NCBI RefSeq assembly: GCF_037477895.1
Contig: NZ_CP132744.1
Location: forward strand, 868,001 to 932,000
Source: Mycetohabitans endofungorum
GTDB lineage: Bacteria > Pseudomonadota > Gammaproteobacteria > Burkholderiales > Burkholderiaceae
Direction of reading: 5' to 3'
Length of the DNA stretch: 64,000 nucleotides
Under the pieces are notes generated by a model. It was not told the origin of the DNA. It saw only the letters and a program-made list of their open reading frames with translations, and made no database searches. This document shows, piece after piece, positions 14,001 through 21,020 of this stretch. The first letter of the stretch is position 1, and each line of letters begins with the position of its first letter. The position numbers and the translations under genes were made by a program.

Positions 14001-17000
14001 GAGTTGTATATTGCGGGCGCAGGGGTGGCGCGTGGCTATATCAATCAACCCGAACTGAGTGCCGAACGCTTTATACCGAGCCCATTGGAACCCGGCGAAC
14101 GGCTATACCGAACAGGTGACTTGGCAAGATGGCGCTTGGATGGACAGTTGGAATATATCGGCCGCGTGGATCAGCAGATCAAGATTCGGGGCTTTCGCAT
14201 CGAACCTGGGGAAATCGAAGCGGCATTGGTCAAGCATCCGAGCATCGCGCAGTCAGTGGTGGTGTCACGCGAGGATTATCCGGGTGACAGACGTTTGGTG
14301 GCCTATTGGGTCGCGGCTGACGGTGAGGTGATGACACCGGTCGAACTCAAAGCCTATCTTAGCCAAACGCTGCCGGATTACATGGTGCCGGTCGCGTTCG
14401 TGCAGCTTGACACGCTGCCTTTGACGCTGAGTGGCAAGCTAAACCAGCGTGCGCTGCCGGCGCCGGATGGCGCGGCTTTTGCGCTGCAAGTGTATGAAGC
14501 GCCACAGGGCGAGCTCGAGACCACGCTAGCGGCGATCTGGAGCGAGTTGCTGGGTGTCAAACGAGTCGGTCGGCACGACAATTTCTTCGCACTGGGGGGT
14601 CATTCGCTGCTCGCGGTGCGCTTGATGAATCGGGTGGCTGCGTTGGGCATCACATTGCCGCTGACGACCCTGTTTGCTGCCCCGACGCTGGCCGGCCTGG
14701 CCGCTGCGCTGAACATGCAGCGTACGTCAGACGGTGCGGCGCCACCGACGATCACACCGGTCTCGCGTGACGGTGCACTGCCGCTGTCGTTCGCACAGCA
14801 ACGGCTGTGGTTCCTCGCGCAGCTCGATAGTGCGAGCGATACGTATCATATGCCGATGGCATTGCGCCTGCGCGGGACATTGAATCCTATCGCGTGGCAA
14901 CAAGCACTGGATGCGCTATGGGCACGTCACGAAGCGCTGCGCTCGGTGTTCGTCAGCGTTGACGGTCAGCCGCAGGTGCAGCTGTTGCCCGCCGAGGCAG
15001 GGATGCCGATGACCTGGCATGACCTGCGCGGCGTGTCTGACGCGGTTACTCAGCTCGCCCAACTCAGCGCCGAGGCCGCCCAAGCGCCGTTCGACCTGGC
15101 CTGTGGCCCGCTGATGCGCGCGTGCGGCATTCAAGTGGCCGAGGACGAGTACGTGATGCTGCTCGTGCAGCACCATATCGTGTCGGATGGCTGGTCCATG
15201 GGGGTGCTGGTGCGCGAATTGAATACGTTGTATCGCGCGGCCTGCGGTGAGCCGGCCGATCCGCTGCCGTCGCTGACGATCCAATATCCGGATTATGCGG
15301 CGTGGCAGCGTCAGTGGCTCTCGGGTGAGCGGCTCAAGGCGCAAAGTGAGTACTGGCGCACGCAGCTGGCCGGTGCCCCGGTGCTGCTGGCGCTGCCGAC
15401 TGACCGGCCGCGTCCGGCGCAGCAATCGTTCGAAGGGGCCTACGTGCCGATTCAGATCGATGCGCAAACCACGCAAGCGCTCAAGCGTTGGAGCCAAGCG
15501 CAAGGCGCGACGCTATTCATGACGGTGCTGGCCGCGTGGAGCGCGGTGCTCGCGCGGCTGTCGGGGCAGGAGGATCTGGTCATTGGCACGCCGAGCGCTA
15601 GTCGTCACCATCCTCAGATTGAGCCATTGATTGGCTTCTTTGTGAACACGCTGGCGTTGCGTGTGGATGTGTCCGGCGAGCCGAGCGCGGTGCAGCTGCT
15701 CGAGCGGGTGCGGCGCACGACGCTGGAGGCGCAAGCGCATCAGGATGTGCCGTTTGAGCAGGTGGTGGAGATCGTGCAGCCGCCGAGGCGGCTGGAGCAT
15801 ACGCCGCTGTTCCAGGTGATGTTCGCGTGGCAGAACAACGAGCGTGCCGTGTGGGATCTGCCGGCGTTAGAAGTCACGCCAGCGGACTTGGCTTATGACG
15901 TAGCCAAGTTCGATTTAGACCTGCACCTATATGAAGCAGGTGGGGAGATTGTCGGCGGGCTGAATTATGCGACGGCGCTGTTCGATCGTGCGACGATTGA
16001 GCGGCATGTCGGGTATTTGCAGACGATGTTGCAGGCGATGGCCGCTGACGCATCGCCTCCTGTCACGCGCGTCGAATTGCTGTCGCCGGCCGAGCGCACG
16101 TTGTTGCTGCAGACGTGGAACGCGACGCAGCAGGACTACCCGGCGCACCAATGCATTCACCAGCTGTTTGAAGCGCAAGTGGAGCGCACGCCCGAGTCGG
16201 CAGCACTGGTCTATGAGGGCCAGACGCTCAGCTACGCTCAGTTGAATGCCCGGGCGAATCGCCTCGCGCATCAGTTAATCGCATTAGGTGTGAAGCCCGA
16301 TGCGCGGGTGGCGATCTGTGTGCAGCGCAGCCCGGCGATGGTGGTGGGGCTGCTGGCGATTCTGAAGGCGGGTGGGGCGTATGTACCACTCGATCCAGCG
16401 TATCCAGGCGCGCGGCTCGCGCATATTCTCGCGGATGCGGCGCCGGACATTGTGTTGGCCGATGCAGTGGGCCAGGCGGCGCTGGGTGAGGTGGCCTTGG
16501 CCCATCTTACGGTGCTGGACCCGAACACGCTGCTGGCGCAGCGGGAGACGAATCCGTCGGTGCCGTCACTGACGTCCCGACATCTAGCGTACGTGATCTA
16601 TACATCCGGTTCCACCGGCATACCAAAAGGCGTTTTGGTTCAGCACAGTAGTGTAGTCAACCATGGAATAGTAATGGCGCAGCGACTTGGACTGAGTTCG
16701 CGAGATCGCCTTTTGCAATTTTCTTCGTTCTCTTTTGACGCCTCAGTCGAAGAAATTTTTTGCACTTTATGCTATGGCGCAACGTTAGTTTTGAGAACGG
16801 ATGCTTGGCTGGCAGACGCCAAGCAATTTTGGGATCTTTGCGAAGCAAACCGCATAAGCTTGGTAGATTTACCCACTCAGTTCTGGGCACAATTAATTCA
16901 GGAAAAAGCTGCTGTTGCAAGCAGCGTACGTGCGATTCTCATTGGCGGAGACACATTAAGCGCATCGACACAACGTGCATGGTTAGCTGGAGGCCATCGG

Positions 17001-18641
17001 GCGCGCTTATTGAATACTTATGGTCCGACTGAAACGACGGTTATCGTTACGATATATGAAGTAGTAGATGATAGTGATCACGGGTGTTGCATCGGTCGTC
17101 CGATCGCAAACACCCGGATTTACCTGCTCGATAGCTACGGTCAGCCGGTACCGCTGGGCGCGGTGGGTGAGCTGTATATCGGTGGTGTGGGGGTGGCGCG
17201 CGGCTACCTGAATCGCCCGGAGCTGACCGCTGAACGCTTCGTGCACGACTCATTCGTGGGCGAGGCCGATGCGCGGATGTACAAGACGGGGGATTTGGCG
17301 CGCTACTTGCCCGATGGGAACTTAGAGTTTCTGGGCCGCAACGATCATCAAGTCAAGATTCGCGGCTTTCGGATTGAATTGGGCGAGATCGAGGCGTGCC
17401 TGAACCAGCATGCGCAGGTGCGCGAGGCGGTGGTGCTAGCCATGGGCGAAGGCCAAGATAAACGGCTCGTCGCGTATGTGGTGGCCGATCCCGATGACGC
17501 GTTAGCGGGTATCTTGCGCACACATGTGGCGGCAGCGTTGCCTGATTACATGGTGCCCAGTGCGTTCGTGCAGCTTGACGCATTCCCCTTGACGCCGAAC
17601 GGCAAGCTGGACCGGCGTGCGCTGCCGGCGCCCAGCGCCGAGGCGTTCGCGCATCAAGCGTATGAGGCACCGCAGGGTGAGTTCGAGACCACGTTGGCCG
17701 AGATCTGGTCCGAGCTGCTGGGTGTGGAGAGGATCAGCCGACACGATAACTTCTTTGCGCTCGGTGGCCATTCGCTGCTCGCGGTGCAGATGATCAGTCG
17801 GAGCCGCACCGCTTTGGGTATCTCCATTCCGATGCCCATCCTGTTTGAAGCACCGATCCTTGCCGCGCTAGCGCAACGTGTATCGTCACAAGACAACGTG
17901 CAGGACGAGTCCTTTGCTGTGCTACTGCCGATTCAACCTCATGGCGCTCGACCTGCGCTTTTCTGTGTCCATCCTGTGACTGGGCTAAGTTGGCACTATC
18001 GAGGCCTGGTGAGCCATTTAGAGGCAGATCAACCGGTCTATGGTCTACAAGCTCGTGGACTCGACGGTGGCTCGTTGCCCGCCGTCACGATCGAAGCGAT
18101 GGCGGTAGACTATATTCAGCAGATCCGCCGTATTCAACCACGCGGGCCTTACTATCTGCTAGGTTGGTCATTTGGCGGAAAAGTGGTCCATAGCATGGCA
18201 ACGCAGCTTGAACAACAGGGTGAGCGGGTCGCGTTGCTAGCGGTGCTCGATGCGACGCCGGATTATGTGCAACGGGATAACAAGTCAAAGGTCACCGAAG
18301 ACGATTTTTATCATCTGTTTGTACGTCACGCTGCAGGCAGTCTGTCGGAAACCGGCCATTATTTGTGGGAGAAAACCCGTGCAGTGCTTCAAAATAATGT
18401 GCAGCTTGTTCACCGTTTTTCGCCACGTGTTTACAGTGGCGATATGTTGTTTTTCAGGGCGACAATGGCACGAGATGCATGGACTCAACCCATCTCACCA
18501 AAGGTATGGCAGCCTTATGTAATGGGTAATATTGAGGTTCACGACATCACCTGCCAACATTACGACATGGAGTTGCCCGCGCCTACTGCACAGATTGGTC
18601 GCATTTTGCGCCAGAAGCTGAATGCGCTACAAGCGGCATGA
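2025..18641 (+). CDS. five-module nonribosomal peptide synthetase, starter C to thioesterase
   Basis: A single 5538-residue assembly line. Domain order with rough residues: starter-type C 1-440 (its histidine motif is CHIIIDG, so the second, catalytic His is kept), A1 450-960, T1 at 996; dual C/E 1040-1500 (starts QDIYALSPLQDGILFHHL, the extended His motif of dual domains), A2, T2 at 2070; C 2120-2560, A3, T3 at 3130; C 3180-3620, A4, T4 at 4190; C 4245-4680, A5, T5 at 5248; thioesterase 5300-5538 with GWSFGG. Specificity residues that I read by eye are A2 DAFWIGGTF (the Val code), A3 DFWNIGMVH (the Thr code), A1 and A4 about DPRSLSQMA (unknown), A5 about DAEDLGTVI (unknown, acidic pocket). 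Inference: N-acylated pentapeptide, D residue at 1, Val-2, Thr-3, released or cyclised by the TE. No tailoring or export gene is adjacent. A and C domains are strongly duplicated. Confidence 0.95.
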   Translation: MAVSATPLATYSPSSERKEIWLAQQLHPDIPADNIAQYTVIKGAIDPAVFEAALCQVIGEVDNLRLQFVDSSEGLRQAIGSPAWSMPVLDFNTEANPYTSAQAWMRADYEQPVDLVQGPLFCYALLKVASEQWIWYQRYCHIIIDGYGAVLIAQRVAQVYSAMRVGKKPEPCAFGSVLQPLDSDAQQAAAQRERDEAYWLKQCADWTEPTMLVSRAAPLSQHRLRQTAYLPTQALGDFMSDTGRLAQILTVALAVYLHRMTGVQDVVLGLPVTARLGGDRYIPGTLAHDIPLQFTIQSGMNLSSLLQQAAQQIQRGFRYQRYPSEALRCRLGLPPGQALFGATVNVMPFDYDLSFDGYPSTNHNLLNGPVDDLVLDVYWAPDSSQLRIDFNANPACYTMKELDAHQRRFVRFVHALAANATQPIGRIDLLDAEERHRLLMEWNATQQDYPSHRCIHQLFEAQVERTPDATALVYENQTLSYAQLNDKANQLAHYLRTLDVGPEVVVGLCAERSLEAIIGLLGILKAGGAYLPLDPSHPAERLASMLRQASVAVLVTQSHLEARLPEIQACRIDLDTDWAKIAACPKTRLDSGVTAEHLAYIIYTSGSTGQPKGVMHSHRGVVNYLSFLTRHYAITCADTILNITGLAFDPCVRDLFGPLAAGARVIIVPNEQAKEPGRYLSAIRERSVTKLLSITPSFLRGLCETVPAGPITSSLNTILTSGEPLEASVCEQVHKAFGRQVTVVNQYGPSECTMASTWFKADAQQEGRVPIGRPVPNVRVYVLGQHLELMPIGVTGELYIAGAGVARGYIHQPELSAERFIPSPLEPGERLYRTGDLARWRSDGQLEYIGRVDQQIKIRGFRIEPGEIEAALAKHPSIAQSVVVSREDCPGDRRLVAYWVAADGGVMTPVELKAYLSQTLPDYMVPAAFVQLDTLPLTLSGKLNQRALPAPDGAAFALQVYEAPQGELETTLAAIWSELLGVKRVGRHDNFFALGGHSLLAIRLIERLRRVDLELSVRTLFDTPVLSVLAQSLGQHRDVAVSANRITRETTALTPDLLPLIELTQAEIDRIVQQVPDGVANIQDIYALSPLQDGILFHHLLATDEDPYLAIAQLAFDTRERLDQYLAAVQQVINRHDILRTAFVWEGLSTPVQVVWRQAPLSVTKLALEAKEGPIAEQLARRFDPRHTQLDLTQAPLLRFAIAQDTDGRWLAVQLLHHLIGDHSTLEVMHAEVRAFIEGEGETLPAAQPFRNLVAQARLGVSQTGHERFFTEQLADIEEPTLPFGLTDVHRDGVQVAEAHWMLPQALNDRLRAHAKRLSVSLASLCHLAWAQVLARASGQQRVVFGTVLFGRMQAGEGADSAMGLFINTLPLRVDLDSSVEAAVRATHARLAALLEHEHASLALAQRCSGVPAGTPLFSALLNYRHNAVSIGESGRLPGVELLSAQERTNYPLTLSVEDFGQALGLTAQVVTSLDPDQVCGYMQQVLESLAEALETTPEWPVEQLEVLPKEERTLLFETWNATQQDYPAHQCIHQLFEAQVERTPQAPALVVEERTLSYAQLNAQANRLAHQLIELGVKPDARVAICVERSPAMVVGLLAILKAGGAYVPLDPSYPGERLAHILADAAPDIVLADAVGRAALGEATLASRTVLDPNVLPARADTNPSVLALTSRHLAYVIYTSGSTGMPKGVMVEHRSIARLVINNGYLDVGADDRVALAANPAFDASTFEVWAPLLNGATAVVINRDTVLNPAAFAQTLQKQRISILWLTVGLFNQLFIELGSIFPQLKALIVGGDTLDASVVAQVLKGTPPRQLINGYGPTESTTFATTYRINAIREDIVSIPIGRPIANTRIYLLDRYGQPLPLGAVGELYIGGAGVARGYLNRPELTAERFVCDPFSAEPNARMYKTGDLARYLPDGNLEFLGRNDHQVKIRGFRIEPGEIEACLAQHTQVREAAVLAMGEGQDKRLVAYVVANPDDALAGILRTHVAAALPDYMVPSAFVQLDAFPLTPNGKLDRRALPAPDAQAFAHQAYEAPQGELETTLAAIWSELLGVERISRHDSFFALGGHSLLAVRLMNRVAMLGIVLPLATLFAAPTLAGLAAALNAHRTDRAVLPVITPVSRDGALPSSFAQQRLWFLAHLNGASDSYHISLALRLRGTLNITAWQLALDALWARHEALRSVFISVEGQPQVQLLPAEAGMPMTWHDLRGVADAAAQLAQLSAEAAQAPFDLACGPLMRACGIQVADDEYVMLLVQHHIVSDGWSIGVLVRELNTLYRAACGESADPLPALTIQYPDYAAWQRQWLSGERLQAQSEYWRTALADAPVLLTLPTDRPRPAQQSFEGAYVPIQIDAQTTQALKRWSQAQGATLFMTVLAAWSAVLARLSGQEDLIIGTASANRHHPQIEPLIGFFVNTLALRVDVFGEPSAAQLLERVRRTTLEAQAHQDVPFEQVVEIVQPPRRLEHTPLFQVMFAWQSNERAVWDLPEVEVTPADLAYDVAKFDLDLHLYEAGGEIVGGLNYATALFDRATIERHVGYLQTMLQAMAADASPPVTRVELLSPAERTLLLQTWNATQQDYPAHQCIHQLFEAQVERTPESAALVYEGQTLSYAQLNARANRLAHQLIALGVKPDARVAICVQRSPAMVVGLLAILKAGGAYVPLDPAYPGARLAHILADAAPDIVLADAVGQAALGEVALAHLTVLDPNTLLAQRETNPSVPSLTSRHLAYVIYTSGSTGTPKGVMVEHAQVVRLFDATQSWYHFDENDTWCLFHSFAFDFSVWELWGALRYGGKLVIVPYPIARSPQDFHRLVCEQGVTVLNQTPSAFKTFIASQAQSTLRDQLRYVIFGGEALEPSILQAWYAARAGQGPQLVNMYGITETTVHVTYRPLWPEDSTQMGSPIGVRIPDLKIYLLDAYKQPVPLGAVGELYIGGAGVARGYLNRPELTAERFVRDPFASEPDARMYKTGDLARYLPDGNLEFLGRNDHQVKIRGFRIELGEIEACVAQHTQVRDAVVLATGEGQDKRLVAYVVADPDDALAGTLRTHVAAALPEYMVPSAFVRLDALPLTPNGKLDRRALPAPSADAFAHQAYEAPQGELETTLAQIWTELLGVEPVGRHDNFFALGGHSLLAVRLMNRVAALGIALPLATLFAAPTLAGLAAVLEAQRASDGAALPAITPVSRDGALPLSFAQQRLWFFAQLDGASDTYHMPMALRLRGTLNRVAWQQALDALFARHEALRSVFVSVDGQPQVQLLPAEAGMPMTWHDLRGVADAATQLAQLSAEAAQAPFDLACGPLMRACGIQVAEDEYMMLLVQHHIVSDGWSVGVLVRELNTLYRAACGEPADPLPALTIQYPDYAAWQRQWLSGERLKAQSEYWRTQLADAPVLLTLPIDRPRPAQQSFAGAYVPIRIDASITQALKRWSQAQGATLFMTVLAAWSAVLARLSGQDDLVIGTASANRHHPQIEPLIGFFVNTLALRLDVSGEPSATQLLERVRRTTLEAQAHQDVPFEQVVEIVQPPRRLEHTPLFQVMFVWQNNERAVWDLPEVEVTPADWAYDVAKFDLNLHLSEAGAEMIGVLHYATALFDRATIERHVGYLKTMLQAMAADAQRPVTRVELLSPAERTLLLQTWNATQQDYPSHWCIHQLFEAQVERTPDATALVYEDQTLSYAQLNDKANQLAHYLRTLDVGPEVVVGLCAERSLEAIIGLLGILKAGGAYLPLDPSHPAERLASMLRQAGVAVLVTQSHLEARLPEIQARRIDLDTDGAKIAACPKTQLDSGVTAEHLAYIIYTSGSTGQPKGVMHSHRGVVNYLSFLTRHYAITGADTILNITGLAFDPCVRDLFGPLAAGARVIIVPNEQAKEPGRYLSAIRERSVTKLLSITPSFLRGLCETVPVGPITSSLNTILTSGEPLEASVCEQVHKAFGRQVTVVNQYGPSECTMASTWFKADVQQEGRVPIGQPVPNVRVYVLGQHLEPLPIGVTGELYIAGAGVARGYINQPELSAERFIPSPLEPGERLYRTGDLARWRLDGQLEYIGRVDQQIKIRGFRIEPGEIEAALVKHPSIAQSVVVSREDYPGDRRLVAYWVAADGEVMTPVELKAYLSQTLPDYMVPVAFVQLDTLPLTLSGKLNQRALPAPDGAAFALQVYEAPQGELETTLAAIWSELLGVKRVGRHDNFFALGGHSLLAVRLMNRVAALGITLPLTTLFAAPTLAGLAAALNMQRTSDGAAPPTITPVSRDGALPLSFAQQRLWFLAQLDSASDTYHMPMALRLRGTLNPIAWQQALDALWARHEALRSVFVSVDGQPQVQLLPAEAGMPMTWHDLRGVSDAVTQLAQLSAEAAQAPFDLACGPLMRACGIQVAEDEYVMLLVQHHIVSDGWSMGVLVRELNTLYRAACGEPADPLPSLTIQYPDYAAWQRQWLSGERLKAQSEYWRTQLAGAPVLLALPTDRPRPAQQSFEGAYVPIQIDAQTTQALKRWSQAQGATLFMTVLAAWSAVLARLSGQEDLVIGTPSASRHHPQIEPLIGFFVNTLALRVDVSGEPSAVQLLERVRRTTLEAQAHQDVPFEQVVEIVQPPRRLEHTPLFQVMFAWQNNERAVWDLPALEVTPADLAYDVAKFDLDLHLYEAGGEIVGGLNYATALFDRATIERHVGYLQTMLQAMAADASPPVTRVELLSPAERTLLLQTWNATQQDYPAHQCIHQLFEAQVERTPESAALVYEGQTLSYAQLNARANRLAHQLIALGVKPDARVAICVQRSPAMVVGLLAILKAGGAYVPLDPAYPGARLAHILADAAPDIVLADAVGQAALGEVALAHLTVLDPNTLLAQRETNPSVPSLTSRHLAYVIYTSGSTGIPKGVLVQHSSVVNHGIVMAQRLGLSSRDRLLQFSSFSFDASVEEIFCTLCYGATLVLRTDAWLADAKQFWDLCEANRISLVDLPTQFWAQLIQEKAAVASSVRAILIGGDTLSASTQRAWLAGGHRARLLNTYGPTETTVIVTIYEVVDDSDHGCCIGRPIANTRIYLLDSYGQPVPLGAVGELYIGGVGVARGYLNRPELTAERFVHDSFVGEADARMYKTGDLARYLPDGNLEFLGRNDHQVKIRGFRIELGEIEACLNQHAQVREAVVLAMGEGQDKRLVAYVVADPDDALAGILRTHVAAALPDYMVPSAFVQLDAFPLTPNGKLDRRALPAPSAEAFAHQAYEAPQGEFETTLAEIWSELLGVERISRHDNFFALGGHSLLAVQMISRSRTALGISIPMPILFEAPILAALAQRVSSQDNVQDESFAVLLPIQPHGARPALFCVHPVTGLSWHYRGLVSHLEADQPVYGLQARGLDGGSLPAVTIEAMAVDYIQQIRRIQPRGPYYLLGWSFGGKVVHSMATQLEQQGERVALLAVLDATPDYVQRDNKSKVTEDDFYHLFVRHAAGSLSETGHYLWEKTRAVLQNNVQLVHRFSPRVYSGDMLFFRATMARDAWTQPISPKVWQPYVMGNIEVHDITCQHYDMELPAPTAQIGRILRQKLNALQAA
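3355..4990 (+). repeat. long direct repeat: A1-T1 coding block, copy 1
   Basis: The DNA for A1 and most of T1 is repeated almost base for base at about 12944-14580 (A4-T4), including rare AT-rich stretches such as TATTTTAAATATTACGGG. The identity stops inside the T domain, after the phosphopantetheine Ser region. It marks a recent duplication or gene conversion within one NRPS gene. Confidence 0.85.
8385..10245 (+). repeat. long direct repeat: C3 plus A3 N-terminal part, copy 1
   Basis: The C domain of module 3 and the first part of A3, up to the YTSGSTG motif, are repeated at about 14753-16610 (module 5). The C domain of module 4 (about 11573-12900) is a third, slightly more distant copy. 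The last 600 bases of the two main copies are nearly identical. Confidence 0.85.
12944..14580 (+). repeat. long direct repeat: A4-T4 coding block, copy 2
   Basis: Near-identical partner of the A1-T1 block at 3355-4990. Only scattered substitutions separate the two, so A1 and A4 must be expected to activate the same amino acid. Confidence 0.85.
14753..16610 (+). repeat. long direct repeat: C5 plus A5 N-terminal part, copy 2
   Basis: Partner of 8385-10245. Identity ends abruptly just after the A3 core motif (about 16590-16610). Behind it begins an AT-richer segment that has no counterpart in module 3. Confidence 0.85.
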
Positions 18642-18769
18642 TCAACACTGCCGCCTTGGACTTGCCGGCCGAGTCAGTGTGTGAATTGGGCTGAGATCGG
18701 CTACTGCCAGTATGGGCCTTTGTCTGGCGTCAACTAAAAAAGCCGCCGACGACAACTAAAATTGCCGCC

Positions 18770-19543
18770 CTATGCTGCTACCGGGGCTGATGCCGTCGGC
18801 TTGTTACCGGCAGCTTTTGCCCGATAGCTTTCAACACTCATCAAGTCAAGAATGACACTGTGATGAACGACGCGGTCGATGACCGCGAGCGTGGTCATCG
18901 GATCCTTAAAGATGCGCTCCCACTCCGAGAACACGAGGTTTGTCGTGATGATGATGCTCTTGCGCTCGTAGCGCTCAGCGAGCAATGTGAACAGCACTTC
19001 CATTTCATCTCGGTTATGCTGGACGTAGCCGATGTCGTCCAGAATGAGGCACTCGAAGCGATCCAGCTTTGCTAGTTGCTGCGGCAAACGCAGATCGCGC
19101 TTTGCTGCCAGTAGCCGCTGCACCAAGGCTCCCGTGGGTGTGAACAGGACCGGGAACCCTTGCTCGACGAGCGCGTGCCCCAATGCGCAGGCAAGATGGC
19201 TTTTTCCGGCACCAGGTCGGCCGAGCGCGATCACATTGGTGGCATCCTTGAGGAAGCTGCCGCTGCGCAGCCGCTCGATCTGCAGGCGAGTGGCCGGATC
19301 GAATCTTTCCAGTTTTAACGTGCGCAAGTTCTTCTCGGGCAGCAGTTCGGATTGCCTCAGTAGTCGCTCGATTCGGCGCGACGCTTTCGCGGCACGTTCG
19401 ATACGAGCCAGCTCGAGAAGAAATGCCTCATGAGTCAGTCCTTCCTTTTCCGCTCGCAGTGCTGTGTCTTGCACAGCTGCCGCCATGGCACCGAGATTAA
19501 GCGCACGAAGCGACACCAGCAATTCTTCACGGGCGTTATGCAT
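18770..19543 (-). CDS. istB: IS21-family helper ATPase IstB
   Basis: The 257-residue product is an AAA+ ATPase of the DnaC/IstB type. Walker A (GRPGAGKSH, near residue 108) and Walker B (LILDDIG, near 170) are intact, as are the ITTNL sensor region and the basic C-terminal part. In IS21 elements this protein assembles on DNA and directs the IstA transposase to a target site. The gene overlaps the istA stop by 8 bases, the usual coupled arrangement, and has normal length. Confidence 0.95.
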   Translation of the reverse strand: MHNAREELLVSLRALNLGAMAAAVQDTALRAEKEGLTHEAFLLELARIERAAKASRRIERLLRQSELLPEKNLRTLKLERFDPATRLQIERLRSGSFLKDATNVIALGRPGAGKSHLACALGHALVEQGFPVLFTPTGALVQRLLAAKRDLRLPQQLAKLDRFECLILDDIGYVQHNRDEMEVLFTLLAERYERKSIIITTNLVFSEWERIFKDPMTTLAVIDRVVHHSVILDLMSVESYRAKAAGNKPTASAPVAA

Positions 19544-21020
19544 GAGTGCTCCGCGACGGGATTAGGGCGTCGTAGTCGCGCAAGTTGATGGCGGCCTTGC
19601 CGATTTTCGGCACCGGCGTCAGCGTAGGGCTTGCGACGAGTTCGCGCACGACATCGAGCGTCGGTATGCGCTCGTCATGCAACAAGCGGCCGATTGCTTC
19701 GTCGACTTCCGACTCGGATGTGCTCGCAGCTAAATGCAACAGGCGAAGGTATTGCTGGTCCGCCTTTGTCGGCATTGTGGCAAGCAGTGCGTCGTAGGCC
19801 CGGCGAAACGTGGTCGTTGGAAACAGCTCGTCTCTGTAGCAGTAAGCCGCGAACGCGCCGGGCTTTCTCACCAGTGACCAGATCAGATGCCGATAGTCGA
19901 TTCGCCGCTGATTGCGCCCGCTTAGGCGCGGCAGAGTCAGAACATGTGCCGTGCCGTGGTAAAGATCCAAGTTCTCCGAGCGGATGCGCGCCTTCAGCGT
20001 GGCGCCGATCAATCGTGATGGCACCGAGTAGTGATTGTTGAGAACCCGAACCAAACTAAAACGAGAAACGCGCACCGTGACCTCGCGCGTGAACTCCAGC
20101 GGCGCTGCGGGCAGCGCTCTAAGCGCGGCTCGCTCCGCCTCGAATCGTTGCGAGCGCGTAAGATTGCGCTGCCGAACAAGTTCGCCAAGGAAGTGTTCGT
20201 AGTCGCTGCGCGTTGCGAACTCTCGCGTGCTGCGAACCCGTAGCGCCTGGTCCACGGCCTCTTTGAGGCGAAAGTGCGATTGCTCGACGTCGCCGTTTTG
20301 GTTCGCGCATCCGGCCGTGTTCGCTGATGGCTGCATGCCGTAATGAGCAAGCAATGCACGATAGTTCTGCGTGAACTCATGCATGCCTTCGCGATCGAGC
20401 TCGCGTACGGCCGCACTCAGATTATCGGTGCGATGCCATTGTGGAACACCGCCGATCTGCCACAGGCACGCTTCAAGCCCCTCAGCCAGCGCCTCAAAGC
20501 TCTCGGAGAAGCAAATGCGCACGGCCTCCACGTTCGAGTACGTCAGCACCAGGTGGTAGAGCAGATGCGGGAATGCCGTGCCCGAGATCGTTACTCTGAG
20601 CCTATTTATTGAAGTGAAATCGGATTGAGCCATGCGCCCGGGCACATGCTCCTGTGCAAACATGACTTCTTGTTCCGGGCCGTGACGAACTCGCCACGCT
20701 TGGATGTGCCGCTGCAACGTGCGCAGCTGGCCTTCTTGATATCGCCCCGGAAACGCCTGGCACAGCAGTGTGAATAAGGTCTTGGCCTGCAATGCCGGAT
20801 CTCGCTTGAGATGCTCCTCAACCCATGGCCAATCGACGTTAAACGGATTGTCCCGCGTGCGATGCATGCGCGGCTTCTTCATTTGACTCGGTAACGTGCC
20901 AGCACGCTCGTACTTACGGAGCGTGCGCTCACTCATACCTGTTCGCGCTGCCGCCAGCTTCTGGCTCGCTCCTTTGCGCCGTTCTTTCCGCAACAATTTG
21001 ATTTCTCCGTCTTTTTTCAT
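19536..21020 (-). CDS. istA: IS21-family transposase IstA
   Basis: The 494-residue product begins with a helix-turn-helix (KLAAARTGMSERTLRKYERAG) and contains an RNase H-like DDE core: Asp in AQSDFTSI, Asp in HRTDNLSA and Glu in NGDVEQSHFRLK. A C-terminal beta-barrel-like part (NNHYSVPSRLIG) follows. It catalyses cut and strand transfer of the element with IstB. Length is typical of the family and no frame break is seen, so the element may still be mobile. Confidence 0.95.
   Translation of the reverse strand: MKKDGEIKLLRKERRKGASQKLAAARTGMSERTLRKYERAGTLPSQMKKPRMHRTRDNPFNVDWPWVEEHLKRDPALQAKTLFTLLCQAFPGRYQEGQLRTLQRHIQAWRVRHGPEQEVMFAQEHVPGRMAQSDFTSINRLRVTISGTAFPHLLYHLVLTYSNVEAVRICFSESFEALAEGLEACLWQIGGVPQWHRTDNLSAAVRELDREGMHEFTQNYRALLAHYGMQPSANTAGCANQNGDVEQSHFRLKEAVDQALRVRSTREFATRSDYEHFLGELVRQRNLTRSQRFEAERAALRALPAAPLEFTREVTVRVSRFSLVRVLNNHYSVPSRLIGATLKARIRSENLDLYHGTAHVLTLPRLSGRNQRRIDYRHLIWSLVRKPGAFAAYCYRDELFPTTTFRRAYDALLATMPTKADQQYLRLLHLAASTSESEVDEAIGRLLHDERIPTLDVVRELVASPTLTPVPKIGKAAINLRDYDALIPSRSTHA

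Noticed and set aside
2397..18488. Many antisense ORFs of 60-240 codons inside both NRPS genes
   Set aside because: They follow the repeated C and A domains as mirror copies and have Arg/His-rich composition; no start sites or families.
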